From positions 37,583-101,582 of the forward strand of contig NZ_AKJK01000051.1 in NCBI RefSeq assembly GCF_000282375.1: a DNA stretch of 64,000 nt, given 5' to 3'. Position 1 is the stretch's first letter. Each line of letters starts with the position of its first letter. The position numbers and the translations under genes are program-made. The DNA is from Pseudomonas sp. GM50. Its GTDB lineage: Bacteria; Pseudomonadota; Gammaproteobacteria; Pseudomonadales; Pseudomonadaceae. Under the pieces are notes generated by a model, which saw only the letters and a list, made by a program, of their open reading frames with translations, had not been told where the DNA came from and made no database searches. This document shows positions 1-8,609 of the stretch, piece after piece.

Positions 1-389
<389 letters not shown>

Positions 390-409
390 GACTTAACAAC
401 ACTGAGTAT

Positions 410-631
410 TCAGACTGGTACTGGCCGGCGCTCATGGTCATAGGCTTCGATATGGTCGCCTATGATCTCCACCAGGTTTTCCAACGGATGTAATTCTTCT
501 CCGCCCATCATTGCTAGCAATTCATACCGCGACTCAGCCAACAGGTTGTATTCAGCTTCCGATTCAGGTCGTTTTAATAGCCAGGCTACAAATGGCCAGT
601 GTTCGACGGCTCGCTTAACGATATCGCTCAT
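410..631 (-). pseudogene. HigA-like antitoxin, N-terminal part only (truncated)
   Basis: This 73-residue frame has a good ribosome site (AGGGAG, 6 bases before ATG at 631). Its core is LLAMMGGEELHPLENLVEIIGD followed by HIEAYDHERRPVPV. That resembles the N-terminal region of HigA-type XRE antitoxins, which have a hydrophobic helix ending in EAYE...P(I/V)P just before the helix-turn-helix. Here the frame stops right after RRPVPV, so the DNA-binding domain is missing. The stop is 20 bases from the selO stop on the other strand. No HigB-like toxin was seen upstream. Most likely a decayed toxin-antitoxin remnant; it could still be expressed as a short protein. The family call is from memory of the pattern. 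Confidence 0.55.
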
Positions 632-848
632 TATTGCTCCCTATTAGTGGTGCTTCGGTCTTGCTGCGTGAAAATAGGGCTCAAGACTAAGAGTTGAACC
701 GCTCTCAGCCAATCAGTCAGGGACACCAGCACTCGTAGGGTGTATCTCAAACCAAGGAAGGTTATTGCCTACAAACTTCTGCCTTGATAAACATCATTTC
801 CGACTCCAGATCAGTGCCATAGATTGCCTACTCATCCGGAACCCAATC

Positions 849-1283
849 ATGCCTGACCCACTCCTCATCCCCTGCCCCCACTGCAACGGCTTGAATCGCA
901 TCCCTGCCGAGCGCCTCGACGACCATCCAAAATGCGGTCGCTGCAAGACCGAAGTGCTGCTCAACAAGCCGTTCGAATTGAAGCAAGGCGATTACGCCAG
1001 TCAGATCAAGGGCGACCTGCCGTTGCTGGTGGATGTGTGGGCGGACTGGTGCGGGCCGTGCAAGTCGTTTGCGCCGGTGTTCGAGCAGGCGGCGGGGCAA
1101 TTGGCGGGCAAGTGTCGGCTGGCCAAGCTGGACAGCGAGGCAAATCAGCAATTGTCGGCGCAGTTGGGGATTCGCTCGATCCCGAGCCTGATTCTGTTCA
1201 AGAACGGCCGGGAAGTGGCTCGCCAGAGCGGGGCGTTCCCGTTACCGCAATTGATGAGCTGGCTGCGTAGTCAGGGGATTTGA
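849..1283 (+). CDS. trxC: Thioredoxin 2 (TrxC)
   Basis: A 144-residue cytoplasmic protein disulfide reductase. The N-terminus carries a zinc ribbon with Cys9-x2-Cys12 and Cys29-x2-Cys32, the hallmark that separates TrxC from TrxA. The thioredoxin fold follows, with the redox motif WCGPCK (Cys68 and Cys71) and the cis-Pro region RSIPSL. ATG 849 is chosen over the in-frame ATG at 765 because the protein then starts with MPDP just ahead of the zinc ribbon, as in the family, and length matches. It stands alone: selO ends 460 bases upstream and a REP pair follows immediately. Confidence 0.95.
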   Translation: MPDPLLIPCPHCNGLNRIPAERLDDHPKCGRCKTEVLLNKPFELKQGDYASQIKGDLPLLVDVWADWCGPCKSFAPVFEQAAGQLAGKCRLAKLDSEANQQLSAQLGIRSIPSLILFKNGREVARQSGAFPLPQLMSWLRSQGI

Positions 1284-1300
1284 AACTACACGCGGACAAA

Positions 1301-1390
1301 TGTGGGAGCGGGCTTGCTCGCGAAAGCGGTCTATCCATCAGCGATGATGTTGACTGTTATGACCCCTTCGCGAGCAAGCCCGCTCCCACA
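1301..1390. repeat. REP pair (inverted)
   Basis: Two inverted copies of a REP palindrome (GTGGGAGCGGGCTTGCTCGC type), 1301-1324 and 1367-1390, face each other across about 42 bases. The pair sits between the ends of trxC (+) and the ParA-family gene (-), a typical place for a BIME that may act as a bidirectional transcription barrier or mRNA 3' stabiliser. Confidence 0.9.
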
Positions 1391-1415
1391 TGGTTTCTGT
1401 GCCAACAACAGCGAT

Positions 1416-2186
1416 TCAGGCATTTTCCAGCAGGTTGTGCAGGTCGACGAACTGCTGGGTCAGTTTGTGCCGCGGGTCGAGGTGGATCAGTGGCGTGTTG
1501 GCCTGGTGGGATTCGCGCATGCGTACTGAACTGGCCAGGTACACCGGCAACACCGGTAGCCCTTCGGCGATCAGTTCGTCGAGGATTTGCTGGGGCAAAC
1601 TGGCACGGGCCTGGAACTGGTTGACGACGATGCCTTCGACTTCCAACCCTTCGTTGTGGTCCTCCTTCAATTCTTCGATTTCCGCCAACAGGCCATACAG
1701 CGCCTGACGCGAGAAACTGTCGCAATCGAAGGGAATCAGCACACGATCAGCGGCGATCAAGGCCGAGACGGCATAGAAATTCAGTGCTGGCGGCGTATCG
1801 AGGTAAATTCGGTCGTAATCGCCGTCCAGTTCCTCGAGCAATTTTCGCAGCTTGTTGATCTTGTGCTTGGCCTCAAGCTTGGGCTGCAAGTCCGCCAGCT
1901 CGGCGGTGGCGGTGACGACGTGAAGGTTGTCGAAGGGGGTTTCGTAAATATCGACCTGGTTTTTCTTCGAGAACGGCCCGGAGGACAGAGTCTGCTTGAA
2001 GAAGTCAGCGATCCCCATCGGGATATCATCACCGGTGAGTCCCGTCAGGTATTGAGTGGAGTTGGCCTGAGCATCGAGATCCACCAACAGTGTGCGATAG
2101 CCTTCGCTGGCGCTGACCGCCGCCAGATTACAGGCAATGCTTGACTTGCCCACGCCACCTTTCTGATTGAACACCACGCGCCGCAT
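1416..2186 (-). CDS. ParA/Soj-family ATPase
   Basis: A 256-residue P-loop ATPase with the deviant Walker A motif [10 protein letters not shown] at residues 7-16, the [12 protein letters not shown]alker A' region, and the LDTPPAL Walker B region. It lacks an N-terminal DNA-binding domain, so it is the small Soj/MinD-like type. ATG 2186 is chosen because GGAGG lies 7 bases upstream and the protein then starts [11 protein letters not shown]; the longer frame to 2207 adds seven unsupported residues. There is no ParB neighbour, so it is not the chromosomal partition pair, which in Pseudomonas sits near oriC. Orphan ParA-like ATPases often position other cargo such as chemoreceptors; the cargo here is unknown. 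Confidence 0.85.
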   Translation of the reverse strand: MRRVVFNQKGGVGKSSIACNLAAVSASEGYRTLLVDLDAQANSTQYLTGLTGDDIPMGIADFFKQTLSSGPFSKKNQVDIYETPFDNLHVVTATAELADLQPKLEAKHKINKLRKLLEELDGDYDRIYLDTPPALNFYAVSALIAADRVLIPFDCDSFSRQALYGLLAEIEELKEDHNEGLEVEGIVVNQFQARASLPQQILDELIAEGLPVLPVYLASSVRMRESHQANTPLIHLDPRHKLTQQFVDLHNLLENA

Positions 2187-2544
2187 GTCAAAACCTCCGT
2201 GTATCAAAGAATGACCGAGTGTAGTAGTCCACGGCGCTGCTTAGCTACCTCACTGGCATCGGGACTACGAAGTCATTGGTAAATATCCGGCAGAAAAAGC
2301 CGCCAACTCGTCCATCGACAGCCGATGGAGCCGACAGACATGTCCGCTGCAACGTGGATAATGGCCAAACGACAGCTTTTTTCGCGAACCAGTCGGTACA
2401 TTTCGTTGCGCAAAATGTAACCAACATTTGCTACACGCCCGCCGCACCGGGATAATGCGCGCCACTCGGCGTTAAGCGCCACGTAAGGTCGGCCGCGCTT
2501 TTTTGCGACTCACCGCGTCAAGGAAGCCCGCAGGGGCGGGATGA
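2187..2544. other. Divergent intergenic region between ParA-family gene and APE cluster
   Basis: About 360 bases without a convincing gene. The short overlapping minus-strand frames at 2245-2482 have no recognisable protein and no clear ribosome site. The region should hold promoters for both the ParA gene (leftward) and the long APE operon (rightward). No clean -35/-10 pair could be picked by eye. It is less GC-biased than its flanks and contains T-runs near 2374 and 2500. Confidence 0.6.
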
Positions 2545-3270
2545 ATGTCTGTGATCAACTTCAACATCGCCCAATGGCGCGCGTGGGCCCCTGGGCTTGA
2601 AAGCGTGGATGATTGGCGGGCCTGGAGCCGACAACCGGTCGTGCTCGAGCGTAGCGATGCCGCCCCCGATGTGTCATTTCTGCCTGCCATGCAGCGTCGG
2701 CGACTCAGCCGTCTGGCGCGGATGGCATTCAACGTTGGCTGGCCGTTGGCTGATGGTCGCCAGGATTTACCGTTGGTCTTTATTTCCCGCCACGGCGAAA
2801 CCCCGCGCACTTTCGAAATTCTCAGCGATCTGGCGACTGACCAACCGCTGTCGCCCACTCAGTTCAGCCTGTCGGTACACAACGCGGTCATTGGCCTGTG
2901 GTCGATCATGCGCGGCGAAACCAGCGAAATGACCGCCCTCGCCGCGGCTGGCGATGGCCTTGAACACGGCATGCTAGAGGCGGCGGCATTGCTTGATGAA
3001 GGAGCGCCTGCGGTACTGCTGATAGTGACGGAAGAGCAACCGCCCGCGGCCTACTCGGCCTGGATCGACGACGTGCCATTCCCTTATGCGGTTGGCCTGC
3101 TGATTACGCCCGGCAATCAGTGGCAGCTGTCGCTGAACAGCACCTCGCAAGCGTTGTCCAAACCCCACTGGCCCCATGCCCTGAATCTGTTACGCACCCT
3201 GCTCGGCCAGCAGACCACCTGCCAACATGCCTGGAAAAATCGTGTATGGACCTGGCAACGCAACCCGTAA
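2545..3270 (+). CDS. APE cluster: ketoacyl-synthase-like chain length factor
   Basis: A 241-residue protein resembling the short ketosynthase-like partner found at the head of aryl-polyene clusters (Ketoacyl-synt_2 type). Recognisable stretches are SRHGETPRTFEIL and SPTQFSLSVHNAV, matching the N-terminal half of a ketosynthase, but there is no active-site Cys. In the E. coli APE system the equivalent protein pairs with the main ketosynthase as a chain length factor. ATG 2545 is used; another ATG at 2541 is out of frame. It overlaps the next gene by 25 bases and is the first gene of the long co-directional block. Confidence 0.85.
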   Translation: MSVINFNIAQWRAWAPGLESVDDWRAWSRQPVVLERSDAAPDVSFLPAMQRRRLSRLARMAFNVGWPLADGRQDLPLVFISRHGETPRTFEILSDLATDQPLSPTQFSLSVHNAVIGLWSIMRGETSEMTALAAAGDGLEHGMLEAAALLDEGAPAVLLIVTEEQPPAAYSAWIDDVPFPYAVGLLITPGNQWQLSLNSTSQALSKPHWPHALNLLRTLLGQQTTCQHAWKNRVWTWQRNP

Positions 3271-4055
3271 CCGATAAAAACCGCGACGCCTATTACTGGC
3301 GCCTGCTGGCCACTGCCGCTAGCTTCACCCTGTTCGGGTTGGGCGGGCTTTGCCTGCGACTGGTAGTGTTCCCGCTGTTGAGCTGCCTGCCGGGAGACGC
3401 CCAGGCCCATCGTCAGCGGGCACGGCAGACCGTCAGCCGGTGTTTCTGGTTTTTCATTCGTTTCATGGCTCGCAGTGGCGTGCTGACCTATGACATTCAA
3501 GGGGCGGAAAAGCTCGGGCGGCCAGGCCAGATGATCGTTGCCAATCACCCCTCACTCATCGATGTGGTGTTTTTGATCGGCCTGGTGGGTCATGCCAACT
3601 GCGTGGTCAAGAAAAGCCTCTGGGAAAACCCGTTCACCCGCGGTCCGTTACGCCGCACCGATTACATCAGCAACGACGGCAGCATGGACATGCTCGATGC
3701 CGCTGCCGACGCACTGAAAAGCGGTCAGACCCTGATCATCTTTCCAGAGGGAACCCGCACCCAACCCGGTAAACCGCCGGCCTTTCATCGGGGGGCTGCG
3801 GCAATCGCCCTGCGCGGTGCGAGAATCCTCACCCCGGTGATCATCAAGGTCAGCCCGACCACATTGACCAAGGCCGAACCCTGGTATCGCATTCCCAAAC
3901 GCCGCGTGCACTTCAGTTTTCGCGTCGGGGCCGATATAGACCCACAGGCCTTCGCTACGCAAGGGCCTGCGCCTCAGGCCTCGCGCAAGCTCAATGATTA
4001 TTTGCACCATTACTTTATTAAGGAGCTCGCCGAAGATGAGCGATCTGCACCGTGA
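3246..4055 (+). CDS. APE cluster: PlsC-like 1-acylglycerol-3-phosphate acyltransferase
   Basis: A 269-residue membrane-associated acyltransferase of the PlsC family. It has the catalytic NHPSLID motif (H-x4-D) and the acceptor motif FPEGTRT, with an N-terminal membrane segment near residues 15-45. ATG 3246 overlaps the previous gene by 25 bases; the longer in-frame extension to 3120 would lie entirely inside the upstream gene and is rejected. In APE clusters such enzymes are thought to attach acyl chains to the lipid anchor of the pigment. Confidence 0.88.
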   Translation: MDLATQPVTDKNRDAYYWRLLATAASFTLFGLGGLCLRLVVFPLLSCLPGDAQAHRQRARQTVSRCFWFFIRFMARSGVLTYDIQGAEKLGRPGQMIVANHPSLIDVVFLIGLVGHANCVVKKSLWENPFTRGPLRRTDYISNDGSMDMLDAAADALKSGQTLIIFPEGTRTQPGKPPAFHRGAAAIALRGARILTPVIIKVSPTTLTKAEPWYRIPKRRVHFSFRVGADIDPQAFATQGPAPQASRKLNDYLHHYFIKELAEDERSAP

Positions 4056-4296
4056 GATAAAAGAACTGATCATCGAAGCACTGGGCCTCGAAGACATCAG
4101 CGTCGACGACATCGGCGACGACCAGACGCTGTTCGGCGAAGGCCTGGGCCTGGACTCGGTAGACGCCCTGGAACTCGGCCTGGCAATCCAGAAAAAGTAC
4201 GGCATCAAAATCGATGCCGACGCCAAGGACACCCGTAATCACTTCACCAACGTGGCGAGCCTTGCGGCGTTCGTCACTGCAAAACAGGCAGCTTGA
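4036..4296 (+). CDS. APE cluster: acyl carrier protein 1
   Basis: An acidic 86-residue ACP. The 4'-phosphopantetheine attachment site is Ser41 in the motif GLGLDSVDALEL. It starts at ATG 4036, 20 bases inside the upstream acyltransferase gene. It is one of two consecutive ACPs, the standard arrangement in aryl-polyene clusters, where one is thought to carry the growing polyene. Confidence 0.93.
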   Translation: MSDLHREIKELIIEALGLEDISVDDIGDDQTLFGEGLGLDSVDALELGLAIQKKYGIKIDADAKDTRNHFTNVASLAAFVTAKQAA

Positions 4297-4305
4297 GACC
4301 GGACC

Positions 4306-4560
4306 ATGCAAACTCGTGACGATATTTTCAATACCCTGCGCGATGCTCTGGTCGAACTCTTCGAGCTGGAGCCCGAGCGCATCAGTCTGGGGTCCAACCT
4401 GTATCAGGATCTGGAAATCGACAGCATCGATGCAGTCGACCTGATCGATCACATCAAACGCCAGACCGGCAAGAAAATCGCCGCCGAAGAATTCAAATCG
4501 GTGCGTACCGTCAGCGACGTGGTCGAGGCGGTCTACCGTCTGGTTCAACCGGCCGCATGA
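4306..4560 (+). CDS. APE cluster: acyl carrier protein 2
   Basis: An 84-residue ACP with the phosphopantetheine serine at position 40 (motif LEIDSIDAVDLIDHI). It starts 9 bases after the first ACP ends and its stop overlaps the next start (ATGA). The two ACPs differ clearly in sequence, which argues for distinct roles (for example starter loading versus elongation) rather than a recent duplication. Confidence 0.93.
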   Translation: MQTRDDIFNTLRDALVELFELEPERISLGSNLYQDLEIDSIDAVDLIDHIKRQTGKKIAAEEFKSVRTVSDVVEAVYRLVQPAA

Positions 4561-5102
4561 GCCGATTGATCGGCCTGGGCCTGCTGCTGGCAGGCCTGTT
4601 GTACCCCTTTGCGGTGTATTTCGGCATGGAGCATTTTGCCCCGTGGCAGTTCGGTTTGCTGCTGGGTAGCCTGTGGCTGGCGCGGGCGCTGACTGGCGAA
4701 CGGCGACCTGGAAGCCTGTGGATGGCCATGGTCGCCATCGCGTTCTGCCTGCTGCTGGCGTTGTTCGACAGCCCGGTGCTGCTGCGCTGGTACCCGGTGC
4801 TGATCAGCGCATTCATGCTGGTGCTGTTCGGGCTGAGCCTGAAATATGGCCCGCCGATGGCCGAGCGCCTAGCCCGTCTGCGAGAACCGGAATTACCGGC
4901 CAGGGCCATTCGCTACACCCGCCAGGTGACGATTGCCTGGAGCGTGTTTTTTCTCTGCAACGGCTTGTGCGCCGCCGCCCTGACCCTTTGGGCGCCGCTG
5001 AGTTGGTGGATGTTGTACACCGGCCTGATCTCCTATGGATTGATCGGCCTGATGTTTGCCATTGAATGGCTGATACGACAACGGGTAAGAGGCCGCCCAT
5101 GA
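4557..5102 (+). CDS. APE cluster: COG4648-type integral membrane protein
   Basis: A 181-residue hydrophobic protein with about five or six membrane segments, for example residues 4-22, 30-42, 55-72, 76-95, 122-142 and 150-170. It matches the small membrane protein present in nearly all APE clusters between the ACPs and the AMP-ligase; its biochemical role is unknown. It is translationally coupled on both sides: ATGA with the second ACP and a 4-base overlap with the next gene. Confidence 0.8.
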   Translation: MSRLIGLGLLLAGLLYPFAVYFGMEHFAPWQFGLLLGSLWLARALTGERRPGSLWMAMVAIAFCLLLALFDSPVLLRWYPVLISAFMLVLFGLSLKYGPPMAERLARLREPELPARAIRYTRQVTIAWSVFFLCNGLCAAALTLWAPLSWWMLYTGLISYGLIGLMFAIEWLIRQRVRGRP

Positions 5103-6781
5103 ATTGGATAACACTTGAGCAACTGTTGCTCAAGGCTCAGCCGGACCGTGCCGTGACGGCCGAACCGGCGTTGAATCACGCGCAATTGTGCGAGCAGGCC
5201 CTGAGCCTGGCTGCCGGCCTGCAAGCGCAAGGCGTGCAGCGCATCGCCGTGCACCTTGAGGACGCTGCCGACCTGGCCATTGCCCTGCTCGGCGCCTGGC
5301 GTGCCGGGGTCAGCGTGCTGCTGCCCGCCGACCTGCAAGCGCAGACGCGCCAGCGCTGGTCGACCGAGGTCGATCTGTGGCTGACCGATCACGCCGAGGA
5401 TGCGCACCTGAGCGATTATCAGCATCCACCGCTGCCGGCCAGCCTGCTGGATCTGGATCGCTGTCAGCTAAGCCTGTGCACCTCCGGTTCCAGTGGTGAA
5501 CCCAAGCGCATCGACAAAACCCTGCGCCAACTGGCCAATGAAGTCCAAGCGCTGGAGCACCTGTGGGGCGCAGATATGGGCGAGGCCTGCATCATTGGCA
5601 GCGTCGCCACCCAGCACATCTACGGGTTGCTGTTTCGGGTGCTGTGGCCGTTGTGCGCCGGACGCTCGTTCGTGCGCAAACAATTGGCCTTCCCGGAAGA
5701 CTTGCAGCGCGCCAGCCGCGAACACCCGGCCTTCGCCTGGGTCGCCAGCCCGGCGCTGCTCAAGCGCATGGGCGATAACCTCGACTGGCCAGCGCTGAGG
5801 GCGGTGCGCCGAGTGTTTTCCTCCGGTGGCGCGCTGCCCGCCGAAGCGGCGCAAAGCCTGCATGAGCGCCTGCAACAATGGCCGACAGAAATTTTCGGCA
5901 GTTCGGAAACCGGCGGCATCGCCTGGCGCCAGGGCCAAAATCTCTGGCAGCCCTTCGCTGATGTTGCACTGAGCCAGGACAGCGATGGCGCCCTGCTTAT
6001 CGCTTCACCGTACTTGCCGGCCGGCCACATCGAACACACCGCCGATGCTGCGCGCATCGCCGCCGACGGCCGTTTCGAGCTGTTGGGACGGCTGGACCGA
6101 ATCGTCAAACTGGAAGAAAAACGTATCTCGCTACCGATGCTCGAACAAGCGCTGACGGCTCACGACTGGGTCGCCGAAGCGCGCCTCGGCGTGGTTCAGG
6201 AAAACCGCGCCTCATTAGGGGCGCTGTTGGTGCTCAGCGAGCAAGGTTTGTATGCCCTGCGCAATCTGGGACGACGCAGCCTCACTCAAGCATTGCGTCA
6301 GCATCTGAGTCAGCATTGTGAAACGCTGGCCCTGCCACGCCGCTGGCGCTTGTTGCGGCAACTGCCGTTGAACGCGCAAGGCAAACTGCCCCAGGCCGAG
6401 GTCGAAGCCCTGCTGCTGGCGCCCCGCCCAAAGGCGCCGCAAGTGCTGGAGCAGCTCGAAGCCGATGGCGAGTGGAGCCTGCAACTGGCCGTCCCGCCAG
6501 ACCTGGCGTATTTCAGCGGACACTTTCCCCGAGCGCCAGTATTGCCCGGCGTAGTGCAGGTGGATTGGGCATTGAACCTGGGCCAGCAATTGATGGACCT
6601 GCCGGCAAGATTCGCCGGTATGGAAGTGCTGAAATTTCAGCAACTGGTACGCCCCGGTGATGAAATCCAGTTGCACCTGCGCTTCGACTCGGCACGCAGT
6701 AAATTGTATTTCGCCTATCGCAATGAAACCGCTACCTGCTCCAGTGGGCGGATTTTGCTGGAGGCTGCCAGCGATGCATAA
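5099..6781 (+). CDS. APE cluster: AMP-dependent acyl-ACP ligase fused to a hotdog dehydratase
   Basis: A 560-residue two-domain protein. Residues 1-450 are an adenylate-forming enzyme: P-loop [10 protein letters not shown] near 127-138, FSSGGALP near 240, FGSSETGG near 266 and GRLDRIVK near 336. Residues about 455-560 form a hotdog-fold domain with [20 protein letters not shown] near 472-491, the FabZ/ApeI-like 3-hydroxyacyl-ACP dehydratase signature including the catalytic His. The first domain should activate the aryl starter acid onto an ACP; the second dehydrates polyene intermediates. In E. coli these two functions are separate neighbouring genes. Start 5099 (ATG, overlapping the upstream stop) is preferred to 5066. 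Confidence 0.88.
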   Translation: MNWITLEQLLLKAQPDRAVTAEPALNHAQLCEQALSLAAGLQAQGVQRIAVHLEDAADLAIALLGAWRAGVSVLLPADLQAQTRQRWSTEVDLWLTDHAEDAHLSDYQHPPLPASLLDLDRCQLSLCTSGSSGEPKRIDKTLRQLANEVQALEHLWGADMGEACIIGSVATQHIYGLLFRVLWPLCAGRSFVRKQLAFPEDLQRASREHPAFAWVASPALLKRMGDNLDWPALRAVRRVFSSGGALPAEAAQSLHERLQQWPTEIFGSSETGGIAWRQGQNLWQPFADVALSQDSDGALLIASPYLPAGHIEHTADAARIAADGRFELLGRLDRIVKLEEKRISLPMLEQALTAHDWVAEARLGVVQENRASLGALLVLSEQGLYALRNLGRRSLTQALRQHLSQHCETLALPRRWRLLRQLPLNAQGKLPQAEVEALLLAPRPKAPQVLEQLEADGEWSLQLAVPPDLAYFSGHFPRAPVLPGVVQVDWALNLGQQLMDLPARFAGMEVLKFQQLVRPGDEIQLHLRFDSARSKLYFAYRNETATCSSGRILLEAASDA

Positions 6782-6805
6782 CTCTGGTGAGTGCTGCGCA
6801 CTCAA

Positions 6806-6896
6806 TCGCGAGCAGGCTCGCTCCCACAATAAATCGCGGCCATGCGTCCAATCTGTGCTCGACACACATCCAATGTGGGAGCGAGCCTGCTCGCGA
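6806..6896. repeat. REP pair inside the APE gene block
   Basis: Inverted REP copies at 6806-6828 and 6874-6896 (GTGGGAGCGAGCCTGCTCGC type). They occupy the 149-base gap between the ligase-dehydratase and the glycosyltransferase, the largest gap in a block where genes otherwise overlap. It could lower expression of the downstream part or allow differential mRNA stability. Confidence 0.88.
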
Positions 6897-6930
6897 TGCA
6901 GGCACCTCGATCCTTCAGGTGTACGCCAAC

Positions 6931-7665
6931 ATGCATAACCCCTGCGCAATCATCCCGGTCTACAACCACGAAACCGCAATCACCGCCGTGGTCGATGCGC
7001 TGCTTGCCAGTGGCTTGCCATGCATTCTGGTGGACGATGCCAGCAGCCCGGCCTGCGCCAAGGTGCTTGACCTACTGGCCCAGCGTGACCGGGTTTACCT
7101 GATCAGGCTCACCGTCAATCAAGGCAAGGGCGGCGCGGTGATGACCGGCTTGCGCGAAGCTTCGCGCCTGGGCTTCAGCCACGCCTTGCAGGTGGACGCC
7201 GACGGTCAGCACGACCTGCAAGACGTCAAGGTCTTCATCGAGCATTCGCGTGCCCATCCCGAGGCGGTAATCTGCGGTTATCCGCAATACGACGCCAGTG
7301 TGCCGAAAGGTCGTTTGTACGCCCGCTACCTGACGCACATCATGGTCTGGATCAACACCCTGTCGTTGCAGATTCGCGACTCCATGTGCGGCTTCCGCGT
7401 CTACCCATTGCCACCGACCCTGGCACTGATCGACTCGGCCAGGATTGGTAAACGCATGGACTTCGACTCCGACATCCTGGTGCGCCTGGCCTGGCGTAAT
7501 CTGCCGATGCAGTGGCTGAAAACCAGGGTCCATTACCCTTCGGATGGCGTCTCGCATTTTCGCCTGTTCCACGACAATGTGCTGATTACGAGCATGCACA
7601 CCCGGCTGTTCTTCGGCATGTTGCTGCGGGCCCCGGTGATCCTCTGGCGACGGTGGCGAGCATGA
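6931..7665 (+). CDS. APE cluster: family 2 glycosyltransferase
   Basis: A 244-residue GT-A type glycosyltransferase. The nucleotide-sugar fold starts at CAIIPVYNHE (residues 4-13), with VDDAS near residue 36 and VDADGQHD near residue 89 providing the D-x-D-like metal site. It has no transmembrane domain. ATG 6931 follows the REP pair; longer frames from 6787 read through the REP and are rejected. It overlaps the next acyltransferase by 4 bases. Likely glycosylates the lipid anchor or head group of the pigment; sugar donor unknown. Confidence 0.88.
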   Translation: MHNPCAIIPVYNHETAITAVVDALLASGLPCILVDDASSPACAKVLDLLAQRDRVYLIRLTVNQGKGGAVMTGLREASRLGFSHALQVDADGQHDLQDVKVFIEHSRAHPEAVICGYPQYDASVPKGRLYARYLTHIMVWINTLSLQIRDSMCGFRVYPLPPTLALIDSARIGKRMDFDSDILVRLAWRNLPMQWLKTRVHYPSDGVSHFRLFHDNVLITSMHTRLFFGMLLRAPVILWRRWRA

Positions 7666-8609
7666 GCGACAACGCAGACAAACAGCACTGGGCCGACCGC
7701 CAGGAGCGCGGCAGCTTCTGGTTGATGAAGTTCACCGCGCTCTGCGCAAAAGTCTTGGGTCGCCGACTGCTGAGCCCGCTGCTGTACGGCATCGTGCTGT
7801 ACTTTTTCCTGTTCGGGCGCAGCGCCCGCAAAAGCGCCTGGCAATACCAGCAGCGGCTCGCTGACTGGAGCGGCCGTAGCGAATTGCGCCCGAGCCATTG
7901 GCGGGTGTTCGGCCAGTTCATGGCTTTCGCCGACTCCATGCTCGACAAACTCGATGTGTGGAACGGCAAGCTGAGCATCGATCAAATCGAAATCATCGAC
8001 CCGGCGCTGCTGCGCAATAAACTGCGCGGCACACGCGGGCAAATGCTAGTAGGTGCGCACCTGGGCAATCTCGAGGTTTGCCGGGCGCTGGCCGAGATCG
8101 GCGAAAAAGTCACCATGAACGTGCTGGTGCATACCAAGCACGCCGAACAATTCAACCGTCTGCTGGGCGAAGCCGGGGCGACCAACCTGCGGCTGATTCA
8201 GGTCAGCGAGCTGGACCCGGTGATCATGCTGCAACTGCATGAACGCCTGGAGCGCGGCGAATGGCTGGCGATTGCTGGCGACCGCGTGCCGTTGCATGGC
8301 GGGCGTAGCGTGAGCGTGGATTTCCTCGGCCATCAAGCCGCGTTCCCTCAGGGCCCATGGTTGCTGGCCGGCCTGCTGAAATGCCCGATCAACCTGATGC
8401 TGTGCCTGAAGAAACCCACTGGCGACTATCGACTGACCCTCGAACCGTTCGCCGACGCCATCGTGTGGAAACGCAGCGACCGCGAACAGGTCATTCATCA
8501 GTGGGCCTCCCGCTACGCCGAACGCCTGGGTCACTATTGCCTCGAAGCGCCCCAACAATGGTTCAACTTTTACCCTTTCTGGAAGACCGATGACGACGCC
8601 AACGCTTGA
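7662..8609 (+). CDS. APE cluster: LpxL/HtrB-like lipid acyltransferase
   Basis: A 315-residue protein of the lysophospholipid/lipid A acyltransferase (LpxL/HtrB-like) family. It has the GAHLGNLEVCR motif near residues 128-138, which provides the H-x4-E type catalytic pair, and an N-terminal hydrophobic stretch (around 25-50) for inner-membrane attachment. ATG 7662 overlaps the glycosyltransferase stop by 4 bases. In some APE clusters a glycosyltransferase and acyltransferase are one protein; here they are separate but coupled. Probably adds an acyl chain to the sugar or glycerol anchor. Confidence 0.85.
   Translation: MSDNADKQHWADRQERGSFWLMKFTALCAKVLGRRLLSPLLYGIVLYFFLFGRSARKSAWQYQQRLADWSGRSELRPSHWRVFGQFMAFADSMLDKLDVWNGKLSIDQIEIIDPALLRNKLRGTRGQMLVGAHLGNLEVCRALAEIGEKVTMNVLVHTKHAEQFNRLLGEAGATNLRLIQVSELDPVIMLQLHERLERGEWLAIAGDRVPLHGGRSVSVDFLGHQAAFPQGPWLLAGLLKCPINLMLCLKKPTGDYRLTLEPFADAIVWKRSDREQVIHQWASRYAERLGHYCLEAPQQWFNFYPFWKTDDDANA

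Noticed and set aside
1416..2186. Chromosome partition ParA
   Set aside because: No parB, gidB or rnpA neighbours; the locus matches an orphan Soj-like ATPase.
2245..2482. Overlapping short minus-strand frames between the ParA gene and the APE block
   Set aside because: Three frames overlap each other, none has a ribosome site or recognisable protein; treated as chance.
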